Source: an uncultured Candidatus Actinomarina sp. (GTDB lineage Bacteria; Actinomycetota; Acidimicrobiia; Actinomarinales; Actinomarinaceae). Taken from it: 64,000 nt of DNA. The stretch is from positions 120,684 to 184,683 of the forward strand of contig CACGBK010000002.1 of assembly GCA_902571385.1 (NCBI GenBank), written 5' to 3'. How positions within the stretch are numbered: the stretch's first letter is position 1; each line of letters begins with the position of its first letter. Of the stretch, positions 17,114-25,324 are shown one piece after another. The notes under the pieces were generated by a model. It saw only the letters and a program-made list of their open reading frames with translations, was not told the DNA's origin and ran no database searches. Both the position numbers and the translations under genes were made by a program.

Positions 17114-19759
17114 ATGAATAAAAAACTCATTTACCAATTTTCCTCAACCAAAACTGAAGGTGATAGATCTATGTTGGATTTACTTGGAGGTAAAGGGGCA
17201 AACTTAGCAGAGATGTCAACTCTTGGGATTAATGTTCCACCAGGGTTTACAGTAACAACAGAGGTTTGCAATTATTTTATAGAGAACAAATCTTTTCCAG
17301 ATAAATTTGATAAGGAGTTAGAAAAAGCATTAACTAGCTTAGAAAAAATAACAAAAAAGAAATTTAATGATGATAAAACACCTCTCTTATTATCTGTTAG
17401 ATCGGGAGGAAAAGTATCAATGCCAGGAATGATGGATTCTATTCTAAATATTGGAATTAATGACAAAAATGTAGATGCTTTAGCAGCTAACTTTAATGAT
17501 GAAAGATTTGCTCTTGATTCGTACCGTCGCTTAATTCAAATGTATGGAAATGTTGTTCTAGAAATTGAAATGGATAGATTTGAAGCCATTATTGATAATA
17601 AAAAAAGAATCGATGGAGTTGAGAAAGATAACGATTTTAATTCTGAACAATTGATTTGGATCATTGATGCTTTTAAAACCACTGTAGAAAGGTTTGCTGA
17701 AAACCCTTTTCCACAAGATCCTGTTATTCAACTCAAAGGGGCAATCGTGGCAGTATTTAAAAGCTGGTTAAACAAACGGGCTGTTACTTATCGAAAAATA
17801 AATAATATACCAAATAATTGGGGTACCGGGACAACTATTCAATCTATGGTTTTTGGAAATTTAAATGAATCTTCAGGAACAGGTGTTGCTTTTACAAGGT
17901 TTCCATCTACGGGAAAAAACAAATTGTATGGGGAGTATTTAATGAATGCTCAAGGAGAAGATGTTGTTGCAGGAATAAGAACACCGTATCCGATAGGAAA
18001 ACATGAAAAGAACACTCAACCTTCACTTGAGGAAGAAAACCCAGTTCTATTTAATGAAATAAAATCTATTGGAGATAAATTAGAAACTCATTATAAAGAT
18101 GCACAAGATATTGAGTTTACGATTGAAGATGGAGAATTATTTATTCTTCAAACTAGAAATGCAAAAAGAACAGCCCAAGCGAGTGTAAAAATTGCGGTTG
18201 ATATGCATAATGAAAAAATACTAAGTAAACAAGAAGCAATCAATATGATTGATGCAGATCAGATTACTTCAGTTCTCCACCCACAGTTTGTTGACTCAGA
18301 TCGTAAAAAATTGTTTGAAAAAGGTTTAAATGCCTCACCTGGAGCTGCTGTAGGTGAAATAGTTTTTGATCCAGAAAAAGCTGAGATCGAAGCGGCAAGG
18401 GGAAAGAAAGTCATTTTAGTTAGAGATGAAACAAGTCCAGAGGACATAAGTGGAATGTTTACATCAGTAGGAATATTGACAACAAAAGGTGGGATGACAA
18501 GCCATGCTGCGGTTGTTGCAAGAGGAATGGGCAAACCTTGCATAGTCGGTGCAGAAAATCTCAAAATTGACAAAGTTGAAAGAAAAATATCTAATGGTCA
18601 AATAACTATTGAAGAAGGTGATTTAATTTCATTAGACGGATCTACTGGTGATATTTATCTGGGGGAAGTTGAGTTAGAGTCTGCAAAATTGACGGATGAA
18701 TTTAATACTTTGATGGCATGGTGCGATGATTTTAAAAAACTTTCAATTAGAGCAAATGCAGAAACAATAAATGACACAGCCAAGTCTTTAGAGTTTGGTG
18801 CTGATGGAATTGGTTTATGCAGAACAGAACATATGTTTTTTGAAGGTGAAAGAATACTTTCTATGAGAGAGATGATTATGGCAAACAATAAGCAAGGTAG
18901 AAAAAGAGCATTAAATAAAATTATTGATTTTCAAATAAATGATTTTGTTGAAATATTTAGGCTTTTAAAAGACAAACCTATAACTGTTCGGCTACTTGAT
19001 CCACCAATGCATGAATTCTTACCAAAAAGTGATATTGAAATTTCTGAGTTAGCTAGTTCTTTAAGAGTTTCATCGGCATATGTTTCTGAAGTTTTATCGA
19101 AGATTAGTGAAAGTAACCCAATGTTAGGTCATCGAGGCGTGCGTTTAGGTTTAAGCTATCCAGAAATTTATGAGATGCAAGTTGAGGCAATTTTTAAAGC
19201 AAGTTATGAAATTCATCAAAAAGAAAAGATCATAATTAAACCTGAAATAATGATTCCTTTAATAATGAATGCAAGTGAATTTACAAAAATGAAGAAGGTT
19301 ATAACCAAAAAAATTGAAAGCTTGAAGAAAGAATCAGACTTTAATTTTGATTACCAGCTAGGTACAATGATTGAGTTACCCAGCGCTGCCTTGAATTCAT
19401 CGGAAATTGGAGAACATGCAGATTTCTTTTCATATGGAACAAATGATTTAACTCAAACAACCCTTGGTTTATCTAGAGATGACGCATCTAAATTCTTAAA
19501 CGAATATGTAGAAAAAAAGATTTTTGATGTTGATCCTTTTGTTTCAATTGATGAAAATACTGTTGGAAAATTAGTTGCTTCTTCAACAGCAGATGGAAAA
19601 AAAATAAATAAAGATATAAAATTTGGTGTTTGCGGTGAACATGCGGGTGATCCAAAATCAATCAAATTTTTAAATACTTTAGATATTGATTATATTTCCT
19701 GCTCCCCATTTAGAATCCCAACTGCTCGATTAGCTGCTGCACAAGCAGAAATATCTTAG
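17114..19759 (+). CDS. ppdK: Pyruvate, phosphate dikinase
   Basis: An 881-residue enzyme of full family length. It has an N-terminal ATP-grasp domain (LLGGKGANLAEM, PMPGMMDSILN-type region), a central phosphohistidine domain with GGMTSHAAVVARGMG (His464), and a C-terminal PEP-binding TIM barrel ending with FGVCGEHAGDP. It interconverts pyruvate, ATP and phosphate with PEP, AMP and pyrophosphate. It can serve gluconeogenesis or pyrophosphate-based glycolysis. Pairing with a GAPDH homologue on the other strand points to shared control of central carbon flow (inference). Confidence 0.95.
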   Translation: MNKKLIYQFSSTKTEGDRSMLDLLGGKGANLAEMSTLGINVPPGFTVTTEVCNYFIENKSFPDKFDKELEKALTSLEKITKKKFNDDKTPLLLSVRSGGKVSMPGMMDSILNIGINDKNVDALAANFNDERFALDSYRRLIQMYGNVVLEIEMDRFEAIIDNKKRIDGVEKDNDFNSEQLIWIIDAFKTTVERFAENPFPQDPVIQLKGAIVAVFKSWLNKRAVTYRKINNIPNNWGTGTTIQSMVFGNLNESSGTGVAFTRFPSTGKNKLYGEYLMNAQGEDVVAGIRTPYPIGKHEKNTQPSLEEENPVLFNEIKSIGDKLETHYKDAQDIEFTIEDGELFILQTRNAKRTAQASVKIAVDMHNEKILSKQEAINMIDADQITSVLHPQFVDSDRKKLFEKGLNASPGAAVGEIVFDPEKAEIEAARGKKVILVRDETSPEDISGMFTSVGILTTKGGMTSHAAVVARGMGKPCIVGAENLKIDKVERKISNGQITIEEGDLISLDGSTGDIYLGEVELESAKLTDEFNTLMAWCDDFKKLSIRANAETINDTAKSLEFGADGIGLCRTEHMFFEGERILSMREMIMANNKQGRKRALNKIIDFQINDFVEIFRLLKDKPITVRLLDPPMHEFLPKSDIEISELASSLRVSSAYVSEVLSKISESNPMLGHRGVRLGLSYPEIYEMQVEAIFKASYEIHQKEKIIIKPEIMIPLIMNASEFTKMKKVITKKIESLKKESDFNFDYQLGTMIELPSAALNSSEIGEHADFFSYGTNDLTQTTLGLSRDDASKFLNEYVEKKIFDVDPFVSIDENTVGKLVASSTADGKKINKDIKFGVCGEHAGDPKSIKFLNTLDIDYISCSPFRIPTARLAAAQAEIS

Positions 19760-19792
19760 TTTTTATTGATTACAAAGAAAATTTTCATAGGA

Positions 19793-19798
19793 TATAAT
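19793..19798 (+). promoter_or_regulatory. Putative leaderless -10 (TATAAT)
   Basis: A perfect TATAAT ending 7 nt before ATG 19806. Confidence 0.5.
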
Positions 19799-19805
19799 TG
19801 CACTT

Positions 19806-20201
19806 ATGAGTTATAAAATAATTAATAAAGTTGATCCAATTCTTTATCTAGCTTTATCTGTTGTTGGGTTTATTGTTCCAGAACAAGTTTATAAACTATT
19901 TCTACTTAATCCTGACGCAGTCTTATCTTCTACTGAGGCAACTCTGGCAAGAGCTAATGGTGTTGGTGTTACATTCGCTGCACTTTTAATTGTTTTGCTT
20001 GGTGGCGAAGAGGAAAATGCTAGACAAATAAATATAGTACGTTATGTTGGCGGATTATTACTAATTGGATTTGCGGTGTTTACAAACTTTAATGGATTTT
20101 TGATTTTTGGTGTTACTGAAATTGCACTTGCTCTTTATACGGGGAGACAATTAAGACCATCAACCGGTAGCGAGAGTTACACACCAAACACCGAAGATTA
20201 A
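19806..20201 (+). CDS. Hypothetical four-helix membrane protein
   Basis: A 131-residue hydrophobic protein with about four membrane segments (near residues 12-30, 52-66, 75-92, 95-112) and a polar Ser/Thr-rich tail. There are no motifs I recognise. It is monocistronic by appearance, with its own leaderless promoter and a 42 bp gap to fabI. Confidence 0.65.
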   Translation: MSYKIINKVDPILYLALSVVGFIVPEQVYKLFLLNPDAVLSSTEATLARANGVGVTFAALLIVLLGGEEENARQINIVRYVGGLLLIGFAVFTNFNGFLIFGVTEIALALYTGRQLRPSTGSESYTPNTED

Positions 20202-20231
20202 AAAAAATATTCTAAGTAATTTTTCAATAAG

Positions 20232-20237
20232 TAACAT
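20232..20237 (+). promoter_or_regulatory. Putative leaderless -10 (TAACAT) for fabI
   Basis: TANNNT hexamer ending exactly 6 nt before ATG 20244. Confidence 0.5.
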
Positions 20238-20243
20238 TAACTT

Positions 20244-21023
20244 ATGAATTTAAAAGATAAAACTTTTCTAATTACTGGCATACTTACTGACAAAAGCATT
20301 GCCTTTTCTGCTGCAAAAATTGCATTAGAAAAAGGAGCAACCATTATCGCAACAGGATTTGGAGATGGATTGCGCATAACTCAGAGGGCTGTAAAACGTC
20401 TTGATGGGGAAATTGAAGTCTTAGAAATGGACATTCAAAACACTGAACAAGTTCAAGATGTAGCCAAATTTGTGAAAGATAATTATGGAAAAATTGATGG
20501 AATTCTACATGCAATAGCTTTTTCACCAATAGAGGCAATGGGTGGTAACTTTTTAAATACAAAAGTTGAAGATGCAACAAAATCTTTTGAAGTATCTGCC
20601 TTTTCTTTAAAAACGATTACAAATGAATTTTTATCAGTGTTGAACGAAGGGTCCTCAATTGTTGCTGTAGATTTTGATAATTCTCAAGCTTGGCCAGGAT
20701 ATGATTGGCAAGGTGTTGCGAAATCTTCATTGCAATCTATTGTGAGATACTTGGCTTTTTATGTTGGAAAAAATAGCATAAGAGTAAATGCTGTTGCTTC
20801 TGGACCCTTATCTACAACAGCTGCTAAAAATATTCCTGGTTTTTCTACAATGAATTCAGAATGGAATGATAAAGCACCTTTAGGATGGGATACAAAAAAT
20901 GCTGAACCAGTAGCTAAAGTCATTAATTTTTTACTATCAGATTACTCTGAAGCTATAACAGGTGAGATAATCCATGTTGATGGTGGAGCACATGCCATTG
21001 GTGGCTCTATGTTGCCTGATTAA
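20244..21023 (+). CDS. fabI: Enoyl-ACP reductase, InhA-like
   Basis: A 259-residue SDR enzyme that reads like mycobacterial InhA: N-terminal LITGILTDKSIAF, then TGFGDGLRITQR, VDFDNSQAWPGYDWQGVAKSS with catalytic Tyr153 and Lys160, and a C-terminal DGGAHAIGG. The Tyr-x6-Lys spacing is that of FabI/InhA. It performs the NADH-dependent last step of fatty-acid elongation. It lies outside the fab operon at 28-36 kb and completes it, since no other enoyl reductase is seen there. The stop overlaps the next start by 1 nt. Confidence 0.92.
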   Translation: MNLKDKTFLITGILTDKSIAFSAAKIALEKGATIIATGFGDGLRITQRAVKRLDGEIEVLEMDIQNTEQVQDVAKFVKDNYGKIDGILHAIAFSPIEAMGGNFLNTKVEDATKSFEVSAFSLKTITNEFLSVLNEGSSIVAVDFDNSQAWPGYDWQGVAKSSLQSIVRYLAFYVGKNSIRVNAVASGPLSTTAAKNIPGFSTMNSEWNDKAPLGWDTKNAEPVAKVINFLLSDYSEAITGEIIHVDGGAHAIGGSMLPD

Positions 21024-21361
21024 TGAAAAAATTATCAATATTTTTTCTCATATTCTCTCTAACTTACTGTTCTTCTGATAAACCTATATCCTCTTCTGAT
21101 AATGAAACATCTAACCAAAAAATTCTTTTAAATACATGCAAAGATGTTCAAGATGCTTTAAATCAAGTTTATTTATCTTACTCTGAAGTTGAGGCAGGAT
21201 CACTTCCCTCACCAGCAACTTTAGATTCATTTTTAGATTGGCCTTTACTTTTTAATGAGAATTTAAAAAATAACCCAGCCTATAACGATATCATTTCTTC
21301 AGTACTGAATTTTGATGAGTTAATTACTAATAATCCAGAATGCTCAAGTGAGTTAGAATGA
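21023..21361 (+). CDS. Small lipoprotein, unknown function
   Basis: A 112-residue protein with a lipoprotein signal ending in SLTYC and a Ser/Asn-rich spacer. The mature part contains two Cys (in LNTCKDV and NPECSSE) that may pair. It overlaps fabI by 1 nt (TAATG) and the following gene by 4 nt (ATGA), so it is translationally coupled to both. No family recognised. Confidence 0.65.
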   Translation: MKKLSIFFLIFSLTYCSSDKPISSSDNETSNQKILLNTCKDVQDALNQVYLSYSEVEAGSLPSPATLDSFLDWPLLFNENLKNNPAYNDIISSVLNFDELITNNPECSSELE

Positions 21362-22824
21362 TTAAAAAATTTATTATATTTATATTAATTTTATCAATAA
21401 ATATTATAAGTCCTGTAAAGGCAGATGAAGAATGTACAAACCTGTCACAGGAAGAGATACAATCTTCGATTGATAAAGCTATAGATGGTAAAACACCTGG
21501 TGAAGTATCAGTACAGACAATAATTAATCAAGTAAATCAAGATTTTAGTACAAACTGTACTCAGGAACAGTTTTTTAATTTACAAAAAAATGCGCTAGAC
21601 ACTGGAAAATGTTTAGCTGAATTTGAATTCAATGAATTTTATAAAATCACAGATAATTTTGTAAACAACCTGTCTTTATTTAGAAATCAAGCAGAAACTG
21701 CTGTAGCGATTACACAGCAGTTTATGGTAGATGTTGAAGCCTTAAATCTCGGCCCTATTGTAGAAATTGCAAATGCTGCCAGCCAAAATATGGATCAAGT
21801 CAATGCACTAGACGAAAGGATTGCTGTTCTAGAACAAAGAAATGAAGAGCTTAAGCAAGAACTTGGTTACTCAACTAGTTCTGAGAATCTATCAGACCCC
21901 TCAAATACAGCGAACCTTGACGAAACAAATTCAAGATTAGATCAAATTAACGCAGAAGTAAGCGAATTATACACACAAATAGATCAACTTTATTCACTTC
22001 AGGGAACTGCATTTGAGATTGAAAGCTTGGAACAACAAGTACAATCACTAAATGATTACGTTTTAGACCTTCAAGGAATTATTGAATCTAGTGAAGGCAG
22101 TGATACAAGTGCAATTGAAGAACAATTGACCACTACTCGTGAAGAAATATCTTCATTGGAAGCTGTAATTGCAGAACGTAAGAGTTCTACAAATGGATTA
22201 ACTTCTACAGAAATCAATATCCGCATTAGTGAACTTGAAGCTCAGATTGCTCAATTACAATCAGAATCAAATTCATCAGGAAGTAATTCTGACACCTCAA
22301 CTCCACCATCTGATAATCCACTAGAACAGGAATTTCAAAGAAATATTGAAGAGTTAGGAAGGTTACAACAAGAGGTCGAAACACTCCTTACAAATGTTTC
22401 TCAGTCAAGTGAAGAGGCAGTAAATACATCCATCAACGAAGCTAATCTAATGGAACAAGAAGCAATGGACTTATACTTTGGAGTTTTCATTGAATTAAAG
22501 CTGGCAGCAGATTATCTAGCAATGTTAGAAATACATGACAGAGCATTTTTCAACGGAATGCTTAGGGTTGCCTCGAATTGTGATGCTGAATATTACAAAT
22601 CTAATGGTCTTGAATTACAGTATGGTAAATTGATAAAAAAACTTTCAGATGTTTCAAGCATACTTGAAGAAACTGCCAATAATCTCAGGGAGGTATCTGT
22701 ATTTGAAACAACCACCTTTAATGCGTTAAAGCAGAAGTATGCATCAATGGGTATAGATTTTAATTTACAATTTTTTGAATGTCCTGTTGATGAACCAAAT
22801 TGTGAACCACCTCCAGCGCCATAG
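21358..22824 (+). CDS. Secreted coiled-coil protein, unknown function
   Basis: A 488-residue protein with a cleavable signal peptide (about residues 1-22, likely cleavage after SPVKA). A Cys-containing N-terminal part is followed by a long coiled coil (about 150-300, with heptads such as RIAVLEQRNEELKQEL), an Asn/Ser/Asp/Pro low-complexity break, a second helical region (about 320-460), and a C-terminus with Cys pairs and a Pro-rich tail. I do not recognise a family. Length, export and rod-like architecture suggest a periplasmic or surface structural or adhesive role. It is coupled to the small lipoprotein upstream and followed by the large lipoprotein. Confidence 0.75.
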   Translation: MIKKFIIFILILSINIISPVKADEECTNLSQEEIQSSIDKAIDGKTPGEVSVQTIINQVNQDFSTNCTQEQFFNLQKNALDTGKCLAEFEFNEFYKITDNFVNNLSLFRNQAETAVAITQQFMVDVEALNLGPIVEIANAASQNMDQVNALDERIAVLEQRNEELKQELGYSTSSENLSDPSNTANLDETNSRLDQINAEVSELYTQIDQLYSLQGTAFEIESLEQQVQSLNDYVLDLQGIIESSEGSDTSAIEEQLTTTREEISSLEAVIAERKSSTNGLTSTEINIRISELEAQIAQLQSESNSSGSNSDTSTPPSDNPLEQEFQRNIEELGRLQQEVETLLTNVSQSSEEAVNTSINEANLMEQEAMDLYFGVFIELKLAADYLAMLEIHDRAFFNGMLRVASNCDAEYYKSNGLELQYGKLIKKLSDVSSILEETANNLREVSVFETTTFNALKQKYASMGIDFNLQFFECPVDEPNCEPPPAP

Positions 22825-22834
22825 GATATTCTGA

Positions 22835-22840
22835 TATTAT
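22835..22840 (+). promoter_or_regulatory. Putative leaderless -10 (TATTAT) for the large lipoprotein
   Basis: TANNNT hexamer ending exactly 6 nt before ATG 22847, in a 22 bp gap. Confidence 0.5.
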
Positions 22841-22846
22841 AAGCCA

Positions 22847-25324
22847 ATGAAGAAAAAAATAATTTTTATAGTTTTTTCACTTATCATTTCATCTTGCAAT
22901 ACTACAAGCCAAGAAATTGACCAACTAGAGGAACAAATAGTTGCTTTAGAAAATAAAGAAAATTTAACTCCAGAGGAGGAAGCAGAATTAAACCAGCTTA
23001 TAGAAAAACAAGAAGAACTTATTGAAGATGATGAATCTGACAATGAAGAAATCCAAATAGAGGATGCTGATGAATATTCGGATCTTAATGATTCAATATT
23101 TTCAAAGTATTATGTAAAAAATGATCCTGATCCAAAATTTAATCCAGGTAAGTTTCTTGAGCGGCATTGTTTTTATGATGGCAGGTATAAAGATGTATAT
23201 TACGAAGGTGTTCCACTTGCAGATGTCCCGTTAGAAAAGGATTTAAAACTCGATTTTTATCCAAACAAACTTGGTATTTTTGAAAAAGGTCTTTTCAGGC
23301 CAAATATTGTTGATTACAAAGGGGAATATGGAGAACAATTTGGACAAATAGAATGTTTACCTGACTGGAGTCTTAAAACACAAATTGGTGGAGATACAAT
23401 TGTTCAAACTGATGAGCCTGATGAGTCAAAACGAAGTGACATATATGGCTTATCTTTCTATGATAGAATTTTTCCTTTTTACAGTATTAAACCCGAGTCA
23501 CAACAGGGATTATGGGGTCAATGGATACAAGCACCCGGGTCTCACCCATATGGGCCAGCGGGTGGAACTATTGAAGGGGGCCTTGGAGTCTATAATAAGT
23601 TTGGCCACACTAAATATCCAACCTATATGGCATCTGGTGCACCATTATTTTACAACCCTCATAGTTCATTATTTGGCTGGGGATTTTATGAGGTAAGAGT
23701 TCCTTGTGACTGTTATGGAGGTGTGCAATTAACTAATAAAGTAATTCCTATACCAGCAGGTATTCGTTTTGATGAAGATCAAGAAGAATTTGTTGAAGAT
23801 GGAGGAATATATTTTGGTCATGGTTGGTTTGCACTTCCTATTTTTAGTGGTGAAACGAGACAAGGCAATGAGGAACCAACAACTGATATTGGAAAGTTGA
23901 CATGGACATTTATCGCAAATAGCAAACAATACAGTGGACCTATGTGGGCATACGTTCCAGAGTTTTGGCATAGACGAATAAATAGATGGAATGCCCTTGA
24001 AATGTTACAAGATGGAGAAGGTCAAGTTTCCGAAGAATTATATAACAAGTTAATTGAATTCTTAGGTGGAAGATTAGATGAAGAGGAAATATTAAAAGAA
24101 ATTAAAAATCAAAATTGGTATGTAGATGATGTTGATGATTACAACTACGAAACGGGTGGTCTTTTTTGGACACAAGAAAAAAATACACTGGCTTATACTT
24201 CTACTCCTTATGCTGCTATTGGTTCTGAGATGGGTGAATTACCTGCATTTATTGAATATGATGAAAAAGGAGATTTATATTTAAAAATATTTCCGCCTGC
24301 TCTTCCAGCAATTAATGACAAAGAGTATTTTACTTTGGATGGAAGGTCATATGATGTTGGTCTATACAACTACTTTGTTGATTTTTTCAAAGGTGATATT
24401 GAAATAGACAAGATAAAATCTAATTTTTATGAATTTTCTAAACCAATGATTGCAGAAGATAGATATGAAGACAGAGAAAGACCCGATCTAAACATGAATG
24501 ATCTATTTGTAAGCGAGGCACCAGATTACGATACTTTAAGTAATGTATTAGTTAGTTGGAACGCCTATCTTAAAGGAGCAACAGAAAATGGAGAAACAAA
24601 TACGTTCTGGGATTGGTCTGATGTTAAAGATTCAGAAAATCGTAATTTAAGTAAATACTACAAAGTTGAAGTTCCAACTACAAAAAGCAATCTTGAAGAA
24701 TATCGCTTTAGACCAGTAAAGGAGAGTGTTGTTCCAGAAGTACTTACTCAATTAGAAATGAATACAATTGAAAGAACTGTTTCATACATGCCTCATATTC
24801 AATCAAATCAAGATAAGGATATAATTTCTAAAATTAAAGATGATATGGATGAAGTATTTGGATTAGATTCAAACCCTTTTGATTTTTCATGTTGGGATTG
24901 CACAAATGACGGTTGTGATCCTACTATTTATGAATCAATTTTAGATGATGGAACTATTGTTAAGTACCGTTGGTACAGATTTAAGGATCAACCAACATTT
25001 ATGTACCTTAAAAAAGATTATCCAGAAATTTATACAGACGAATATTTAGATTTAATTCAATCAAGAATTGAACAGATGCATGAAGAATGGGGAGAAAATC
25101 AAGAATTTATTCCAACTCCAAATTCAGTAGAAAACTTTCACTTAGTTGAATTAGATAATGGACAAATTGTCCAGCCTCCAAAAGGTAAAGAATTTGGCTG
25201 GGTGCCTTTAGTTTTAGAAATGGAATCCCCATTTGGTGAATATCAAACAACAATAAACCACAGTGAATTTATTGAATTGCATAATGATGAAGAAAAATTT
25301 AGATTAATTAAACTTCTACCTTAA
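22847..25324 (+). CDS. Large lipoprotein with N-terminal coiled coil, unknown function
   Basis: An 825-residue protein with a lipoprotein signal ending in IISSC. A short Glu-rich coiled coil (about residues 22-65) precedes a large aromatic- and acid-rich domain. Landmarks include GPAGGTIEGG, HGWFALPIF, MWAYVPEFWHRR and a CWDCTNDGC cluster near the C-terminal third. I do not recognise the fold. The composition (many Trp, Tyr, Asp, Gly) is typical of surface binding or carbohydrate-active domains, but no catalytic motif is evident. It ends in a TTAA shared with the stop of the convergent protease. Confidence 0.75.
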   Translation: MKKKIIFIVFSLIISSCNTTSQEIDQLEEQIVALENKENLTPEEEAELNQLIEKQEELIEDDESDNEEIQIEDADEYSDLNDSIFSKYYVKNDPDPKFNPGKFLERHCFYDGRYKDVYYEGVPLADVPLEKDLKLDFYPNKLGIFEKGLFRPNIVDYKGEYGEQFGQIECLPDWSLKTQIGGDTIVQTDEPDESKRSDIYGLSFYDRIFPFYSIKPESQQGLWGQWIQAPGSHPYGPAGGTIEGGLGVYNKFGHTKYPTYMASGAPLFYNPHSSLFGWGFYEVRVPCDCYGGVQLTNKVIPIPAGIRFDEDQEEFVEDGGIYFGHGWFALPIFSGETRQGNEEPTTDIGKLTWTFIANSKQYSGPMWAYVPEFWHRRINRWNALEMLQDGEGQVSEELYNKLIEFLGGRLDEEEILKEIKNQNWYVDDVDDYNYETGGLFWTQEKNTLAYTSTPYAAIGSEMGELPAFIEYDEKGDLYLKIFPPALPAINDKEYFTLDGRSYDVGLYNYFVDFFKGDIEIDKIKSNFYEFSKPMIAEDRYEDRERPDLNMNDLFVSEAPDYDTLSNVLVSWNAYLKGATENGETNTFWDWSDVKDSENRNLSKYYKVEVPTTKSNLEEYRFRPVKESVVPEVLTQLEMNTIERTVSYMPHIQSNQDKDIISKIKDDMDEVFGLDSNPFDFSCWDCTNDGCDPTIYESILDDGTIVKYRWYRFKDQPTFMYLKKDYPEIYTDEYLDLIQSRIEQMHEEWGENQEFIPTPNSVENFHLVELDNGQIVQPPKGKEFGWVPLVLEMESPFGEYQTTINHSEFIELHNDEEKFRLIKLLP

